Assembly (NCBI GenBank): GCA_965199105.1
Contig: CBDAQO010000002.1
Span: 2,976,001-3,040,000 of the forward strand
Length of the DNA: 64,000 nucleotides
Source of the DNA: LMUY01 sp965199105
Lineage (GTDB): Bacteria > Pseudomonadota > Alphaproteobacteria > Acetobacterales > Acetobacteraceae
Direction of reading: 5' to 3'
The notes beneath the pieces were generated by a model, which had not been told where the DNA came from, did not search any database, and saw only the letters and a list, made by a program, of their open reading frames with translations. Of this stretch, positions 55,894 through 64,000 are shown in pieces. The translations under genes were made by a program, and so were the position numbers. The number at the start of each line of letters is the position of its first letter. Within the stretch, counting starts at the first letter, position 1.

Positions 55894-57786
55894 ATGCTGG
55901 ATATCAACACGTTCGACGCGCGGCAGGGTGGCAACGTGCTCTACAAGGCGTTTGCCCACCCGCTGGCGGCCGAGGCCATCGCGCGGCTGGCGGCCGGGTT
56001 GCGCACTCCGCTCGCCGTGTATGACCCGGACGGCGTGGCGGACGCGCTGTTCGCGCTGCACCCGCAGATGCCGGCGCCGACCGAGCTCTACGTGCATGAC
56101 AGCGAGCAGGTCGGCCACATGCGGGCAGGCTGCCGGGCGCTGCCGCTCACCGGGTTGGCCGAGTCGCGCGCTGGCACGCTGCTGATCGCGAGCTTCGACG
56201 CTGGCAAGCTGCAGGCCCGCATCGCGCCGCTGCTGCCCGGCGGCATGGCGCTCGCCACGCTCGAGGCCGCGCGCCTGCCGGTGTCGCTGTTGACCAACCC
56301 GCGCCGCTACCTCGACCCGCTGAACTTCGCCACCAACTACGCCTTCTTCCGCGATGCCGACGGGCTCAGCACCCGGCTGGTGACCGCCAACTACTGGGCG
56401 GGCTACGGCGCCGGCGCCGTGCGGCTGTGGCTGCGCCTGTTCGGCAAGGCGGGGGACGTGTTGGCGGAGTGGGAACAGGCCCTGCCGCAAGGGCCCGGCG
56501 GCGTCATCATCGACAGCGCCGCCATCCGCGCCCGCTTCGCGCTGCCGCCGTTCCGCGGCCAATTGTTCCTGCACGCGGTGGGCGTCGCCGGGCACGACGT
56601 GGTGAAATACGCGCTCGACACCTATGGTGCGGAGGGCGAGCCCAGCCTGTCCTGCACGCACGACGCCAATGCATGGCCGTCCGACCGCTATGCCGGGTTG
56701 CCCGCCCCGCGCGAGGACGAGCGCGTGGTGTTGTGGCTGCAAAACAGCCATGCCGCCCCCATCCCCGCCGGCACGGTGGCGCTCGACCGCATGGGGGCCG
56801 AGCAACCGGCGACGCTGCAGCAGGAGGTGGCGCCGTTCGCCACCGTGGCGCTGGACGTGGCGAGCCTGCTGCCCGGGCTGCGCTGGCCCGCCCAGATCGA
56901 GCTGCGCGCCGGCCGCCACATGGTCCGCCCGCGCTACGAGGTGGTGCAGCACGGCCGCACCCGGATCGCCCATGTGAACGTGGAGCGCGCCGACCTGCGG
57001 CCGGACCCGGGCATTCCGGCACTGTCCAACCTGCTCGGCCGCGGCTACCTGCTGCCGTTCCCGGTGCTGCCGCCGGACCGGTTCGCAACCGTGGTGCAGC
57101 CGACGCCGATGGCCGAGAGCCAGGCCAACTTGCCTATCCGCATCGACGTGTTCGCGCCGGACGGGCGGCTGGTGGCGGAGCGCTTCCTCGGCCGCCTGCC
57201 GCGCGACCACGACCTGGCGCTCGACCTGGACGAACTCGGCGCGCCGGACCAGGCGCAGGCCGGCGGCCATGCCGAGCTGGTGTATGATTTCCGCGACGGC
57301 GGCGAGGCGGATGGCTGGCTGCACTGCCTGGTGCGCTACCAGGACCGGCGCAGCGGCCACGCGGCCGAGACCAGCTTCGGCGCCCACATCTTCAACACGC
57401 TGATGACCTACAAGGGCGAGCCGCAATCCTACAGCGGCCCGCCGCCCGGCCTCACCACACGGCTGTTCCTCAAGCTGGGCGACGCCACACGGCACTCCTT
57501 CGCCCACCTGATCTACCCGGCCTCCGCCGCCTGGCACCCCGCCTCGGCCACCCGGCTGCTGCTGCATGACGCCGAGGGCGCGCTGATCGCGGAGGAGAGC
57601 CTGGCCATCGCGTGTTCCGGCTCCGCCATGGTGTGGCCACATCGCGTATTCGCCCCGGCGCTGCTGCAGCGCGCGGCGGGCGGCGGCTACGTGCTGGTGG
57701 ACGACCGCACCTGCCGCCTGTTCGGCTACCACGGCCTGATGGACGAGGCGGGCGGCTTCTCGCTCGACCACATGTTCGGGTTCTAG
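55894..57786 (+). CDS. 630-residue protein of unknown function
   Basis: I do not recognise this family. It begins MLDINTFDARQGGNVLYKAF, has a Rossmann-like beginning (LRTPLAVYDPDGVADALFAL), a mid-part with TLLIASFDAGKLQARIAPLL and LTNPRRYLDPLNFATNYAFF, and a beta-rich C-terminal half with many short strands (PAQIELRAGRHMVRPRYEVV). It lacks a signal peptide and membrane helices, so it is cytosolic. The ATG at 55894 follows the ELM1-like gene closely, suggesting that both act on one cell-envelope glycan. Codon use matches its neighbours. Confidence 0.75.
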   Translation: MLDINTFDARQGGNVLYKAFAHPLAAEAIARLAAGLRTPLAVYDPDGVADALFALHPQMPAPTELYVHDSEQVGHMRAGCRALPLTGLAESRAGTLLIASFDAGKLQARIAPLLPGGMALATLEAARLPVSLLTNPRRYLDPLNFATNYAFFRDADGLSTRLVTANYWAGYGAGAVRLWLRLFGKAGDVLAEWEQALPQGPGGVIIDSAAIRARFALPPFRGQLFLHAVGVAGHDVVKYALDTYGAEGEPSLSCTHDANAWPSDRYAGLPAPREDERVVLWLQNSHAAPIPAGTVALDRMGAEQPATLQQEVAPFATVALDVASLLPGLRWPAQIELRAGRHMVRPRYEVVQHGRTRIAHVNVERADLRPDPGIPALSNLLGRGYLLPFPVLPPDRFATVVQPTPMAESQANLPIRIDVFAPDGRLVAERFLGRLPRDHDLALDLDELGAPDQAQAGGHAELVYDFRDGGEADGWLHCLVRYQDRRSGHAAETSFGAHIFNTLMTYKGEPQSYSGPPPGLTTRLFLKLGDATRHSFAHLIYPASAAWHPASATRLLLHDAEGALIAEESLAIACSGSAMVWPHRVFAPALLQRAAGGGYVLVDDRTCRLFGYHGLMDEAGGFSLDHMFGF

Positions 57787-57790
57787 GATG

Positions 57791-58636
57791 CTAAAGTCGC
57801 ACCCGGCCCTCGATGCGGGTGACGGTGTCGCCCCCGACCCAGATGTCGGCGCCGGCCTGCTCGACATGCACCCGGCCGGAGCGTTGCAGCACGGTGCCCT
57901 GGCTGGCGACGTAGCGGGGCGGCAGGCGGCCGGCGCCGATCAGCCATTGCGCCAGGCTGGCGTTGAGGCTGCCGGTCACCGGGTCCTCGCGGCCGCCCAA
58001 CTGGGTCATGAAGGCGCGCACCTCGAGCTGGGCGTCGGGTCCGTCCTGCGCCGGGTCCCAAAAGGCGGCCGCACCCAGGGCAATGCCGTCTAGCACGCCG
58101 TAATCCGGGTGCAGCGCCAGCAGCTCGGCCCGGGAGCGCAGCAGCACAGCGACCCAGCCGGGCCCGTTGTCCACAACCTGGGACGCCACCACCGCGTCGG
58201 CGGTGATCCCCAAGCCGTCCACGATGCGGCGCAGCAACGCCGGGTCGAGCGGGCCGCTGTTGACCAGCTTGGGGGCGGCGAAGGCCAGCCGGCCACCCTG
58301 GCGGCGCACCGCGACCAGCCCGGCGCCGCATTCCTGCTGCACCAGCTCGCCCCGGGGCGAACCACCCGCGGCCAGCCAGGCGTGGCAACTGCCCAAGGTC
58401 GGGTGGCCGGCGAACGGCAGCTCCCGAGCCGGCGTGAAGATGCGGAGCCTGTAGTCGGCCGCCTCGTCGCGCGGGGGCAGCACGAAGGTGGTCTCGCTGA
58501 GGTTGGTCCAGCGCGCGAAATCGGCCATCTGCGAGTCCGACAGCCCCTCGCCGCCGAGCACCACCGCGACCGGGTTGCCGCGCAACGGCTCGGCCGCAAA
58601 CACGTCGACCTGCTGGAAAGCGAACTCGTCGGGCAT
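57791..58636 (-). CDS. PhzF-family isomerase/epimerase
   Basis: A 281-residue diaminopimelate-epimerase-fold protein. It starts FQQVDVFAAEPLRGNPVAVV; NLSETTFVLPP carries the conserved catalytic Glu, then LRIFTPARELPFAGHPTLGS and, late, EDPVTGSLNASLAQWLI. The whole pattern matches PhzF, with unknown substrate. It converges on the 630-residue gene with 4 nt between the stops. Confidence 0.93.
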   Translation of the reverse strand: MPDEFAFQQVDVFAAEPLRGNPVAVVLGGEGLSDSQMADFARWTNLSETTFVLPPRDEAADYRLRIFTPARELPFAGHPTLGSCHAWLAAGGSPRGELVQQECGAGLVAVRRQGGRLAFAAPKLVNSGPLDPALLRRIVDGLGITADAVVASQVVDNGPGWVAVLLRSRAELLALHPDYGVLDGIALGAAAFWDPAQDGPDAQLEVRAFMTQLGGREDPVTGSLNASLAQWLIGAGRLPPRYVASQGTVLQRSGRVHVEQAGADIWVGGDTVTRIEGRVRL

Positions 58637-58853
58637 GGCGGCGTCTCCATCGCGTCGGGTGGCGGGAGCCTAGCAGGCGGCGGCGGGCCCGGTTCCGGCA
58701 TTTTTGGCGGAGCAGGCCCCGCGTGCAGTGCGGCCTATACGGCGCGGGCATGGCTCTCATGGCGCCGTCACGGCTGCAAAGACGGGGCTGCGGTGCCGAT
58801 CTCATCGCCGTGGGAGCGCGCCAGCGTGGCGGGCCCGAGGGGAGGACAAGCCT

Positions 58854-59003
58854 ATGAGACAGTCTCGTTTGATGTCGGCGGCGGTGCTCGGGTTGACGCT
58901 GCTGGTGGCCGCCGCCTGCAGCGCGCCGGCCGCCGGAAACAACGCCGGGTCCGCGGCCCAGCCGGTCAGCGGACCCTATTCCGCCATCACCGGCGGCTAC
59001 TGA
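58854..59003 (+). CDS. 49-residue putative lipoprotein
   Basis: MRQSRLMSAAVLGLTLLVAA followed by ACSAPAAGNNAGSAA and a tail with GPYSAITGGY. The lipobox is VAAAC (Cys 22). GGAGG at 58841-58845 is a good ribosome site. It ends 4 nt before the radical SAM gene, so it is likely co-transcribed with it. No family is recognised; the strong signal sequence supports it. Confidence 0.7.
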   Translation: MRQSRLMSAAVLGLTLLVAAACSAPAAGNNAGSAAQPVSGPYSAITGGY

Positions 59004-59007
59004 TCGG

Positions 59008-60054
59008 GTGGCCAGCGCACGCCCTTGGGTGCCGCGGCACGTGCTGGTCACGCCTGCTGCGCTGGCTTGGCCCGCGGGGGCGGCGATGGTGGAGCGCGCG
59101 GCGGCGCTCGGCGCGGCGGTGGTGACGCTGCCGGCCGACCGCCTGACCGGGCTGCCCGACGCCTACCGCGACGCCAAGACCACTCTTGCCGTGGTGACCG
59201 CCAGCCCCAGCCGGCGCCGGCTGCAGCCGATCCCGCCCAGCGCGGACTGGCGCTTCGACCTGGCCGAGGGCTGCCCGGCGCATTGCGCGTACTGCTACCT
59301 GGCAGGCTCGCTCGCCGGGCCGCCGATCATCCGCGCCTACGCCAACCTGCCCGACATCCTGGCCGAGCTGCCGGCCGCGGTGGGGCAGGGGCAGGTCACC
59401 TCGCGTTCGGCCGAACGCGCCGGCGAGGGCACCACGTTCGAGTGCTCCTGCTACACCGACCCGCTCGCCATCGAGCACCTCACCGGGCACCTGGCCGCGG
59501 CCATCCGCCATTTCGGCGCCTGGGACGCGGCGGTGCAACTGCGCTTCACCACCAAGTTCGATGCCGTGGCGCCGCTGCTGGACCTGCCGCACAACGGCCG
59601 CACCCGGGTGCGCTTTTCGGTGAACGCGGCCGGTGCGGAGCGCTTTGAGGGCGGGGCGCCCCGTGTCGCGGCGCGGCTGCGGGCGCTGCGGGCGATGGCG
59701 GCGGCGGGCTACCCGGTGGGCCTCACCGTGGCGCCGATCCTGCGGCTGGACGATTGGGCCAGCGCCTATGACACGCTGTTCGCCGACGTGGCCGCCGCAC
59801 TCGATGGGCTGCCGAACGACCTCACGGTAGAGCTGATCACGCACCGCTTCACGCCCAAGTCCAAGCTGGTGCTGGAGCAGTGGTATCCCGGCAGCGCGCT
59901 CGAGATGGACGAGGCGCAGCGGGCGCGCAAGATGACCAAGTTCGGCTCCACTAAGTGGGTGTTCCCAAAGGAGCAGATGGCCGACCTGCGCCGCGAACTC
60001 ACCGGGTCACTGGCCCGCCGGCTGCCGCAAGCGCGCGTCCTCTACTGGACCTGA
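59008..60054 (+). CDS. spore-photoproduct-lyase-like radical SAM protein
   Basis: A 348-residue radical SAM enzyme of the SplB family. The 4Fe-4S motif is EGCPAHCAYCYLAGS (C89, C93, C96); FECSCYTDPLAIEHLTGHLA includes cysteines C146 and C148; and LRFTTKFDAVAPLLDLPHNG with VRFSVNAAGAERFEGG matches SplB. Spore photoproduct lyase reverses thymine lesions in Firmicutes spores; this host is a Gram-negative non-sporeformer, so a different lesion or substrate is likely. GTG at 59008 gives a normal length. The last residues (YWT) are encoded inside a tandem 16-bp repeat. Confidence 0.85.
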   Translation: MASARPWVPRHVLVTPAALAWPAGAAMVERAAALGAAVVTLPADRLTGLPDAYRDAKTTLAVVTASPSRRRLQPIPPSADWRFDLAEGCPAHCAYCYLAGSLAGPPIIRAYANLPDILAELPAAVGQGQVTSRSAERAGEGTTFECSCYTDPLAIEHLTGHLAAAIRHFGAWDAAVQLRFTTKFDAVAPLLDLPHNGRTRVRFSVNAAGAERFEGGAPRVAARLRALRAMAAAGYPVGLTVAPILRLDDWASAYDTLFADVAAALDGLPNDLTVELITHRFTPKSKLVLEQWYPGSALEMDEAQRARKMTKFGSTKWVFPKEQMADLRRELTGSLARRLPQARVLYWT

Positions 60055-60067
60055 CGGCGCCTGGACC

Positions 60068-60085
60068 TGACGCCGCCTGGCGTCA
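60068..60085. terminator. hairpin between convergent radical SAM and ligA genes
   Basis: TGACGCC pairs with GGCGTCA around GCCT and includes the ligA stop codon (60083-60085). The upstream plus-strand gene ends 13 nt earlier. A 16-bp direct repeat (CTGGACCTGACGGCGC at 60045, CTGGACCTGACGCCGC at 60061) overlaps both. Confidence 0.5.
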
Positions 60086-62149
60086 TACCGGGTCGAGCCC
60101 CGCGATCTCGCGCCAGCCGGCTTCGTCGACCGTGGTCACGCCGAGGTCGGCGGCCTTCTTTGCCTTCGACCCGGCGTCCGCCCCCAGCACCACCAGGTCG
60201 GTCTTCTTGGACACGCTGTCCGTCACCCGCGCCCCCAGCGCCTCGGCGCGCGCCTTGGCCTCCGGGCGCGTCATGCTGGCCAGCCCGCCGGTGAACACCA
60301 CCAGCTTGCCGGAGAGCGGGCCCTCTGCGCTCGGGCGTTCCGGCTGCACCTGCAGCTCGCTGGCGAGGTCGTCCAGCACCGCCAGGTTGCGCGCCTCGGA
60401 GAAGAACCCGGCCAGTTCCTGCGCGATCGCCTCGCCGACGCCGAGGATGCTGCCCAGCGCCAGCCGCGCCTCCGAGCCGATTTCGGTGGCCGCCAGCATC
60501 TGCGCCCGCCATTCCGCCAGCGTGCCGTAATGGCGGGCGAGCAGCTTGGCGTTGTTCTCGCCGATGCGCCGGATGCCGAGGGCGAAGAGGAAGCGCGGCA
60601 GGGTGATGCTGCGCCGCGCCTCGATGCCGCGCAGCAGGTTGGCCGCGCTGGTCTTGCCCCAGCCCTCGCGGCCGGCGATGGCGGCCTCGTGCCGGTGCAG
60701 GCGGAAGATGTCGGCCGGGGTGTCGATCAGCCCGTCGGCGTGCAAGGCGCGGATGGTCTGCTCGCCGAGATGCTCGATGTCGAAGGCGGGGCGGCTGGTG
60801 AAGTGCACCAGGCGCTCGATGGTCTGGGCCGGGCAGACCAGCCCGCCGGTGCAGCGCCGCACCACCTCGCCGGGCGGGCGCACGGCCAGGCTGCCGCACA
60901 CCGGGCAGGTGTCGGGGAACACGAACGGGGTGGGGCCGCGTGGCGTATCGGGCGCCGGGCCGAGGATTTGCGGGATCACGTCGCCGGCGCGCTGCAGCTC
61001 CACCGTATCGCCCACCCGAACGTCCTTGCGGGCGATCTCGTCCTCGTTGTGCAGCGTGGCGCGGGTAACCAGCACGCCGCCGACATTCACCCCCTGCAGC
61101 CAGGCCACGGGTGTGAGCGACCCGGTGCGCCCGACCTGGATGCGGATGTCCTCCAGCAGCGTGGTGGCGCGCTCGGCGGGGAACTTCCAGGCGGTGGCCC
61201 AGCGCGGCGTGCGCCCGACCACGCCGAGGCGGCGCTGCAGGCCCAGGTCGTCGATCTTGAACACCACGCCGTCGATATCGTAGAGCAGGTCGGCGCGGCG
61301 GGCCGCCATGTCGGCGTGGAACTGCTCGGCCGCCGCCTGGTCAAGCCGCTGGCTCAGCGGGTTCACCGCGAAGCCCCAGCGCTGCAGCCGCTCGAGGTAG
61401 TCCCAGTGGGTGGGGGCGGGGAGTTCGCTGGCCTCGCCGAATGCGTAGGCGAATAGTTGCAGCGGGCGCGCCGCGGTGGTCGCCGGGTCGAGCTGGCGCA
61501 GGCTGCCGGCGGCGGAGTTGCGCGGATTGGCGTAGGGGCGCAGGCCGGCGGCCGCTTGGGCTTCGTTGAGCTTGAGGAAGTCGGCCTTGGCCATGAACAC
61601 CTCGCCGCGGATTTCGATCCGCTCCGGCGCGCTGCCGGCCAGGCGCTGCGGCACGGCTGCCATGGTCCGCAGGTTCGCGGTCACGTCTTCGCCCTGCGCC
61701 CCGTCGCCGCGGGTGGCGCCGTGGCGCAGGCGGCCGTGCTCGTAGGTGAGCGAGATGGAGAGGCCGTCGATCTTGGCCTCCGCCACCAGGCCCAAGGGCG
61801 CGTCCTTGAGGCCGAGGAAGCGGCGGGCGCGGGCGCAGAACTCGTCGAAATCGGCCCGGCTGAACGCGTTGTCCAGGCTCAGCATCGGCACGCGGTGGAT
61901 GATCTTGGCGAACCCGCTGGCCGGGGCGGCGCCGACGCGCTGGCTCGGGCTGTCGGGGCGGATCAGGCTGGGGAAGCGCGCCTCGATGGCGGCGTTGCGT
62001 CGGCGCAGCGCGTCGTAGTCGGCGTCGCTGATCTCGGGCGCGTCCTCGGTGTTGTACAGCCGGTCGTGGTGCGCGATGTCCTGCGCCAACCGGGCCAGTT
62101 CGTCGGCGGCCTCTTCCTCGGTGAGTTCTTCGGGTGTGCGGTCGGTCAT
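60083..62149 (-). CDS. ligA: NAD-dependent DNA ligase
   Basis: A 688-residue ligase sealing nicks in replication and repair. The adenylation site is VAEAKIDGLS (K126), with the domain Ia start HHDRLYNTEDAPEISDADYD. RIEIRGEVFM and YDIDGVVFKIDDL are further nucleotidyltransferase motifs, followed by the OB domain, a four-Cys zinc finger (CPVC and a later C..CPAQ), helix-hairpin-helix repeats (LGIRRIGENNAKLLARHYG) and the C-terminal BRCT domain from about 605 (GKLVVFTGGLASMTRPEAKA). Complete, single gene. Confidence 0.97.
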   Translation of the reverse strand: MTDRTPEELTEEEAADELARLAQDIAHHDRLYNTEDAPEISDADYDALRRRNAAIEARFPSLIRPDSPSQRVGAAPASGFAKIIHRVPMLSLDNAFSRADFDEFCARARRFLGLKDAPLGLVAEAKIDGLSISLTYEHGRLRHGATRGDGAQGEDVTANLRTMAAVPQRLAGSAPERIEIRGEVFMAKADFLKLNEAQAAAGLRPYANPRNSAAGSLRQLDPATTAARPLQLFAYAFGEASELPAPTHWDYLERLQRWGFAVNPLSQRLDQAAAEQFHADMAARRADLLYDIDGVVFKIDDLGLQRRLGVVGRTPRWATAWKFPAERATTLLEDIRIQVGRTGSLTPVAWLQGVNVGGVLVTRATLHNEDEIARKDVRVGDTVELQRAGDVIPQILGPAPDTPRGPTPFVFPDTCPVCGSLAVRPPGEVVRRCTGGLVCPAQTIERLVHFTSRPAFDIEHLGEQTIRALHADGLIDTPADIFRLHRHEAAIAGREGWGKTSAANLLRGIEARRSITLPRFLFALGIRRIGENNAKLLARHYGTLAEWRAQMLAATEIGSEARLALGSILGVGEAIAQELAGFFSEARNLAVLDDLASELQVQPERPSAEGPLSGKLVVFTGGLASMTRPEAKARAEALGARVTDSVSKKTDLVVLGADAGSKAKKAADLGVTTVDEAGWREIAGLDPV

Positions 62150-62446
62150 GATGGCGGCTTGGGCCCTCGCTTGGGCGGCGATGTCGCGCTCGATCTACCA
62201 CCGGCAGTCGTTTTTCACAGCGCCCCTGTCGCCGCGGCCACACTGTTGCAGCAACGCCGAGGTTTCGGCTTTCTTTTTTCCCGGTCCGTTCGCGCAGTGT
62301 CGCAGCATCTCTTCGCAACACTCTGACCCGTCTCGCACTTGCCATTGCGGACGCATTGCAAGAGCGTCATAGAACCGTTGGCCGGATCACGAATTGCTTC
62401 GAAGTCTCTTTCCTTCTGCATCGCACCGGCTCACATACCGCTCGCA
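62150..62446. other. intergenic region between ligA and hprK
   Basis: This 297-base divergent space should hold promoters of ligA and the hprK operon. A small open frame (62215-62421, minus) has no recognisable protein and no good ribosome site. A pyrimidine-rich stretch (CTTTCTTTTTTC at 62270-62281) is the only striking feature. I see no confident promoter, repeat or RNA gene. Confidence 0.5.
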
Positions 62447-62863
62447 ATGCAAATCCATGCGAGCTGCGCCGCCCGCGAGGGCCAAGGCGTATTGCTGCTA
62501 GGTCCTTCCGGATCAGGGAAGTCCGACCTGTTATTGCGCTTGCTCGATCGTGGTTTCGACCTGGTGGCCGACGACCGGGTCGACCTCGAGGCCGGTGTCG
62601 CCTCCGCGCCCGCCGCCATCGCCGGGCTGGTCGAGGTGCGCGGCATCGGCGTGGTGGAACTGCCGCACATCCCGCGCGCCGCCGTGGTGTTGGCGGTGGC
62701 GCTCGGCACCGGCGAGCGGATGCCCGACCCGGCGCGCCACGGCCCTTCCGGCTGCCCCCTCGTCCATGTCGACCCGGCGGCCGCCTCGGCGGTGCAGCGC
62801 GTCGCCTTGGCGCTCGACTGCGTGCTGGGCCGAACCCGCGCCATCGCCGGTGCCTTGACGTGA
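62447..62863 (+). CDS. hprK: HPr kinase/phosphorylase, short alphaproteobacterial form
   Basis: A 138-residue protein with only the C-terminal catalytic half of HPr kinase. Walker A is LLLGPSGSGKSDLLLRLLDR (19-26 core), followed by DLVADDRVDLEAG and the HPrK/P signature EVRGIGVVELPHIPRAAV. It phosphorylates Ser of HPr in the regulatory PTS. ATG at 62447 gives the usual short size; the longer open frame upstream has no homology. Its stop overlaps rapZ by 4 nt. Confidence 0.9.
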   Translation: MQIHASCAAREGQGVLLLGPSGSGKSDLLLRLLDRGFDLVADDRVDLEAGVASAPAAIAGLVEVRGIGVVELPHIPRAAVVLAVALGTGERMPDPARHGPSGCPLVHVDPAAASAVQRVALALDCVLGRTRAIAGALT

Positions 62864-63804
62864 CGCCGCGCCGGGTCGTCCTCGTCACCGGGCTGTCGGG
62901 CGCGGGCCGCTCATCCATCCTGCGGGTGTTGGAGGATTTGGGCTACGAGGCGGTCGATAACCCACCCTTGGCGCTGATCGAGGAACTCGCCTGCCGAACC
63001 GAGCGCCCGGTGGCGATTGGGATCGACGCGCGCAGCCGCGGGTTCGACGCCGACGCGACCCTGGCCGTGATCGACCGGCTGCGCCAAGCGGGGGGGCTTT
63101 GGCCCGAGCTGGTGTTTGCCTACGCCGAGGATGGCGCGCTGCTGCGCCGCTTCACCGAGACGCGCCGGCGCCACCCGCTCGCCCCGGACGGGCGGGTGAC
63201 GGACGGGATCGCGCGCGAGATCGCCCTCACCGCCCGACTGCGCGAATCGGCCGACTTGGTGATCGACACGTCCGACACGAGCCTGCCGGCGTTGCGCCAC
63301 TTGGTGGAGGCGCGCTTTGCCGCCCCCGTCGCGGGCCGCCCCGCCTTGACGGTGTCGCTGCTGTCGTTCGGTTACCCGCGAGGGCTGCCAAAAGAGGCAG
63401 ATCTGGTGTTCGATGCACGCTTCTTGCGCAACCCCCACTACGATCCCCATCTCCGCCCACGCACCGGGATGGACGCGGACGTCGCTGCCTACGTCGAGGC
63501 AGACCCTGATTTCACCCGGTTTTTCGACCAGATCATGGCCATGTTGCGGCTGCTGCTGCCCCGCTTCGTGCAGGAAGGAAAGAAATACGTGACCATCGCG
63601 GTCGGTTGCACAGGCGGGAGGCACCGCTCGGTGCGCATCGTCGAAAAGCTCGCCGCCCAGCTCTGCAGCGCCAGGCGGTCCTGCGAGGCCGGGCTTGACA
63701 TGGCGGCATGGCAGGTGACGGTTGCGCACCGTGAGTTGCAGAAAGTCGATGCGTCACACCCTGGCATGCAGCTCGTGGGTTCCGTTCAGGCGCAGGAGGC
63801 CTAA
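62860..63804 (+). CDS. rapZ: RNase adapter protein RapZ
   Basis: A 314-residue P-loop protein. RRVVLVTGLSGAGRSSILRV starts with a Walker A-like GLSGAGRS (11-18); VFDARFLRNPHYDPHLRPRT, with GMDADVAAYV, is the family motif, and VTIAVGCTGGRHRSV is the C-terminal RNA/metabolite domain. In Enterobacteria RapZ regulates glucosamine-6-P synthase sRNAs; in Alphaproteobacteria the gene sits in the PTS regulatory cluster as here. GTG at 62860 is in the hprK stop (GTGA). Confidence 0.95.
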   Translation: MTPRRVVLVTGLSGAGRSSILRVLEDLGYEAVDNPPLALIEELACRTERPVAIGIDARSRGFDADATLAVIDRLRQAGGLWPELVFAYAEDGALLRRFTETRRRHPLAPDGRVTDGIAREIALTARLRESADLVIDTSDTSLPALRHLVEARFAAPVAGRPALTVSLLSFGYPRGLPKEADLVFDARFLRNPHYDPHLRPRTGMDADVAAYVEADPDFTRFFDQIMAMLRLLLPRFVQEGKKYVTIAVGCTGGRHRSVRIVEKLAAQLCSARRSCEAGLDMAAWQVTVAHRELQKVDASHPGMQLVGSVQAQEA

Positions 63805-63813
63805 GACCCCGCC

Positions 63814-64000
63814 ATGATCGGACTCGTCCTGGTTTCCCATGGCCGCCTCGCCGAGGAACTTCGCCTCGCGCTCGAGCATGTGGTCGGCCCGCAGGAACAC
63901 GTCGCCACCGTCTGCATCGGGCCAGACGACGACATGGAGATGCGTCGCGCCGACATCCAAGCCTGCATCGTGCGGGTGGACGAAGGCGACGGCGTGGTGC
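63814..64000 (+). CDS. PTS EIIA component, mannose family, cut by the window end
   Basis: The ATG at 63814 begins MIGLVLVSHGRLAEELRLAL, then EHVVGPQEHVATVCIGPDDD MEMRRADIQ. The active-site His is H9 (VSHGRLAEE). This is the EIIA(Man)-like protein following rapZ in the alphaproteobacterial regulatory PTS; HPr and EI genes should follow outside. The 3' part is not in the window. Confidence 0.92.
   Translation, partial: MIGLVLVSHGRLAEELRLALEHVVGPQEHVATVCIGPDDDMEMRRADIQACIVRVDEGDGVV

Noticed and set aside
55624..57867. 747-residue minus-strand open frame
   Set aside because: Antisense to the 630-residue gene; composition is Arg/Gly/His-rich. The plus-strand frame has a sensible start and follows the ELM1-like gene closely.

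Overview
The window is 64 kb of very GC-rich chromosome from an alphaproteobacterium, most probably a member of the Rhodospirillales/Acetobacteraceae. The evidence is a circularly permuted, minus-strand tmRNA gene with a recognisable tag (ANDNHEAFAVAA), the hprK-rapZ-EIIA(Man) set of an incomplete regulatory PTS, a TrcR (DUF1013) cell-cycle regulator, DUF465 and DUF1192 small proteins, ThyX in place of ThyA, and a DNA methyltransferase relic of a type I associate with this group. The genus cannot be fixed from sequence alone. No tRNA, rRNA, CRISPR array or intact prophage was found.

Left end (1-4.3 kb): a truncated DegT-type aminotransferase, then a mosaic of mobile DNA. It holds a 5'-truncated IS110-family transposase, a candidate amidase toxin/immunity pair (BPSL0067/STY0301 families) of lower GC, a serine recombinase, and the first codons of a Tn3-type transposase. 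Minus-strand relics on both sides look like the two ends of one DNA methyltransferase gene, which suggests that this gene was destroyed by the insertions.

4.3-20 kb: M20 peptidase plus TetR regulator facing an orphan outer-membrane factor across a perfect 20-bp palindrome; two tandem Tat-exported ferritin-like proteins; a TPP enzyme; GNAT and cytochrome b561; a membrane glycosyltransferase and a 28-residue membrane peptide; and a minus-strand phnM-DUF1045-gamma-glutamyltransferase-lipoprotein operon facing a class V aminotransferase. 20-33 kb: a TPR/ATP-grasp-like protein, a solitary class I ribonucleotide reductase alpha subunit, a PIN-domain relic, an amidohydrolase/M24 peptidase pair divergent from a complete polyamine-type ABC importer, and a calpain-like cysteine protease.

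33-46 kb: housekeeping and metabolism (aroE, a TRZ/ATZ-type amidohydrolase, a TPR glycosyltransferase, a sulfotransferase, purEK, DUF465 pair, trcR, DUF1192, a small heat-shock protein with a ROSE-like RNA thermometer, rpmE, a Spy/CpxP-like protein, pyridoxal kinase), a ChvA/NdvA-like exporter broken by one extra base, ssrA and thyX. 46-54 kb: a minus-strand run in which a carotenoid oxygenase, a peptidoglycan-binding protein and two dipeptide-type permeases overlap by 4 nt each, followed by an alpha/beta hydrolase and an EthD-like protein; then ada and a DEAD-box helicase.

54-64 kb: a gutted Uma2 gene, an ELM1-like protein with a 630-residue protein of unknown function, a PhzF-like protein, a spore-photoproduct-lyase-like radical SAM protein preceded by a 49-residue lipoprotein, ligA, and at the right edge hprK-rapZ-EIIA(Man), the last cut by the window.
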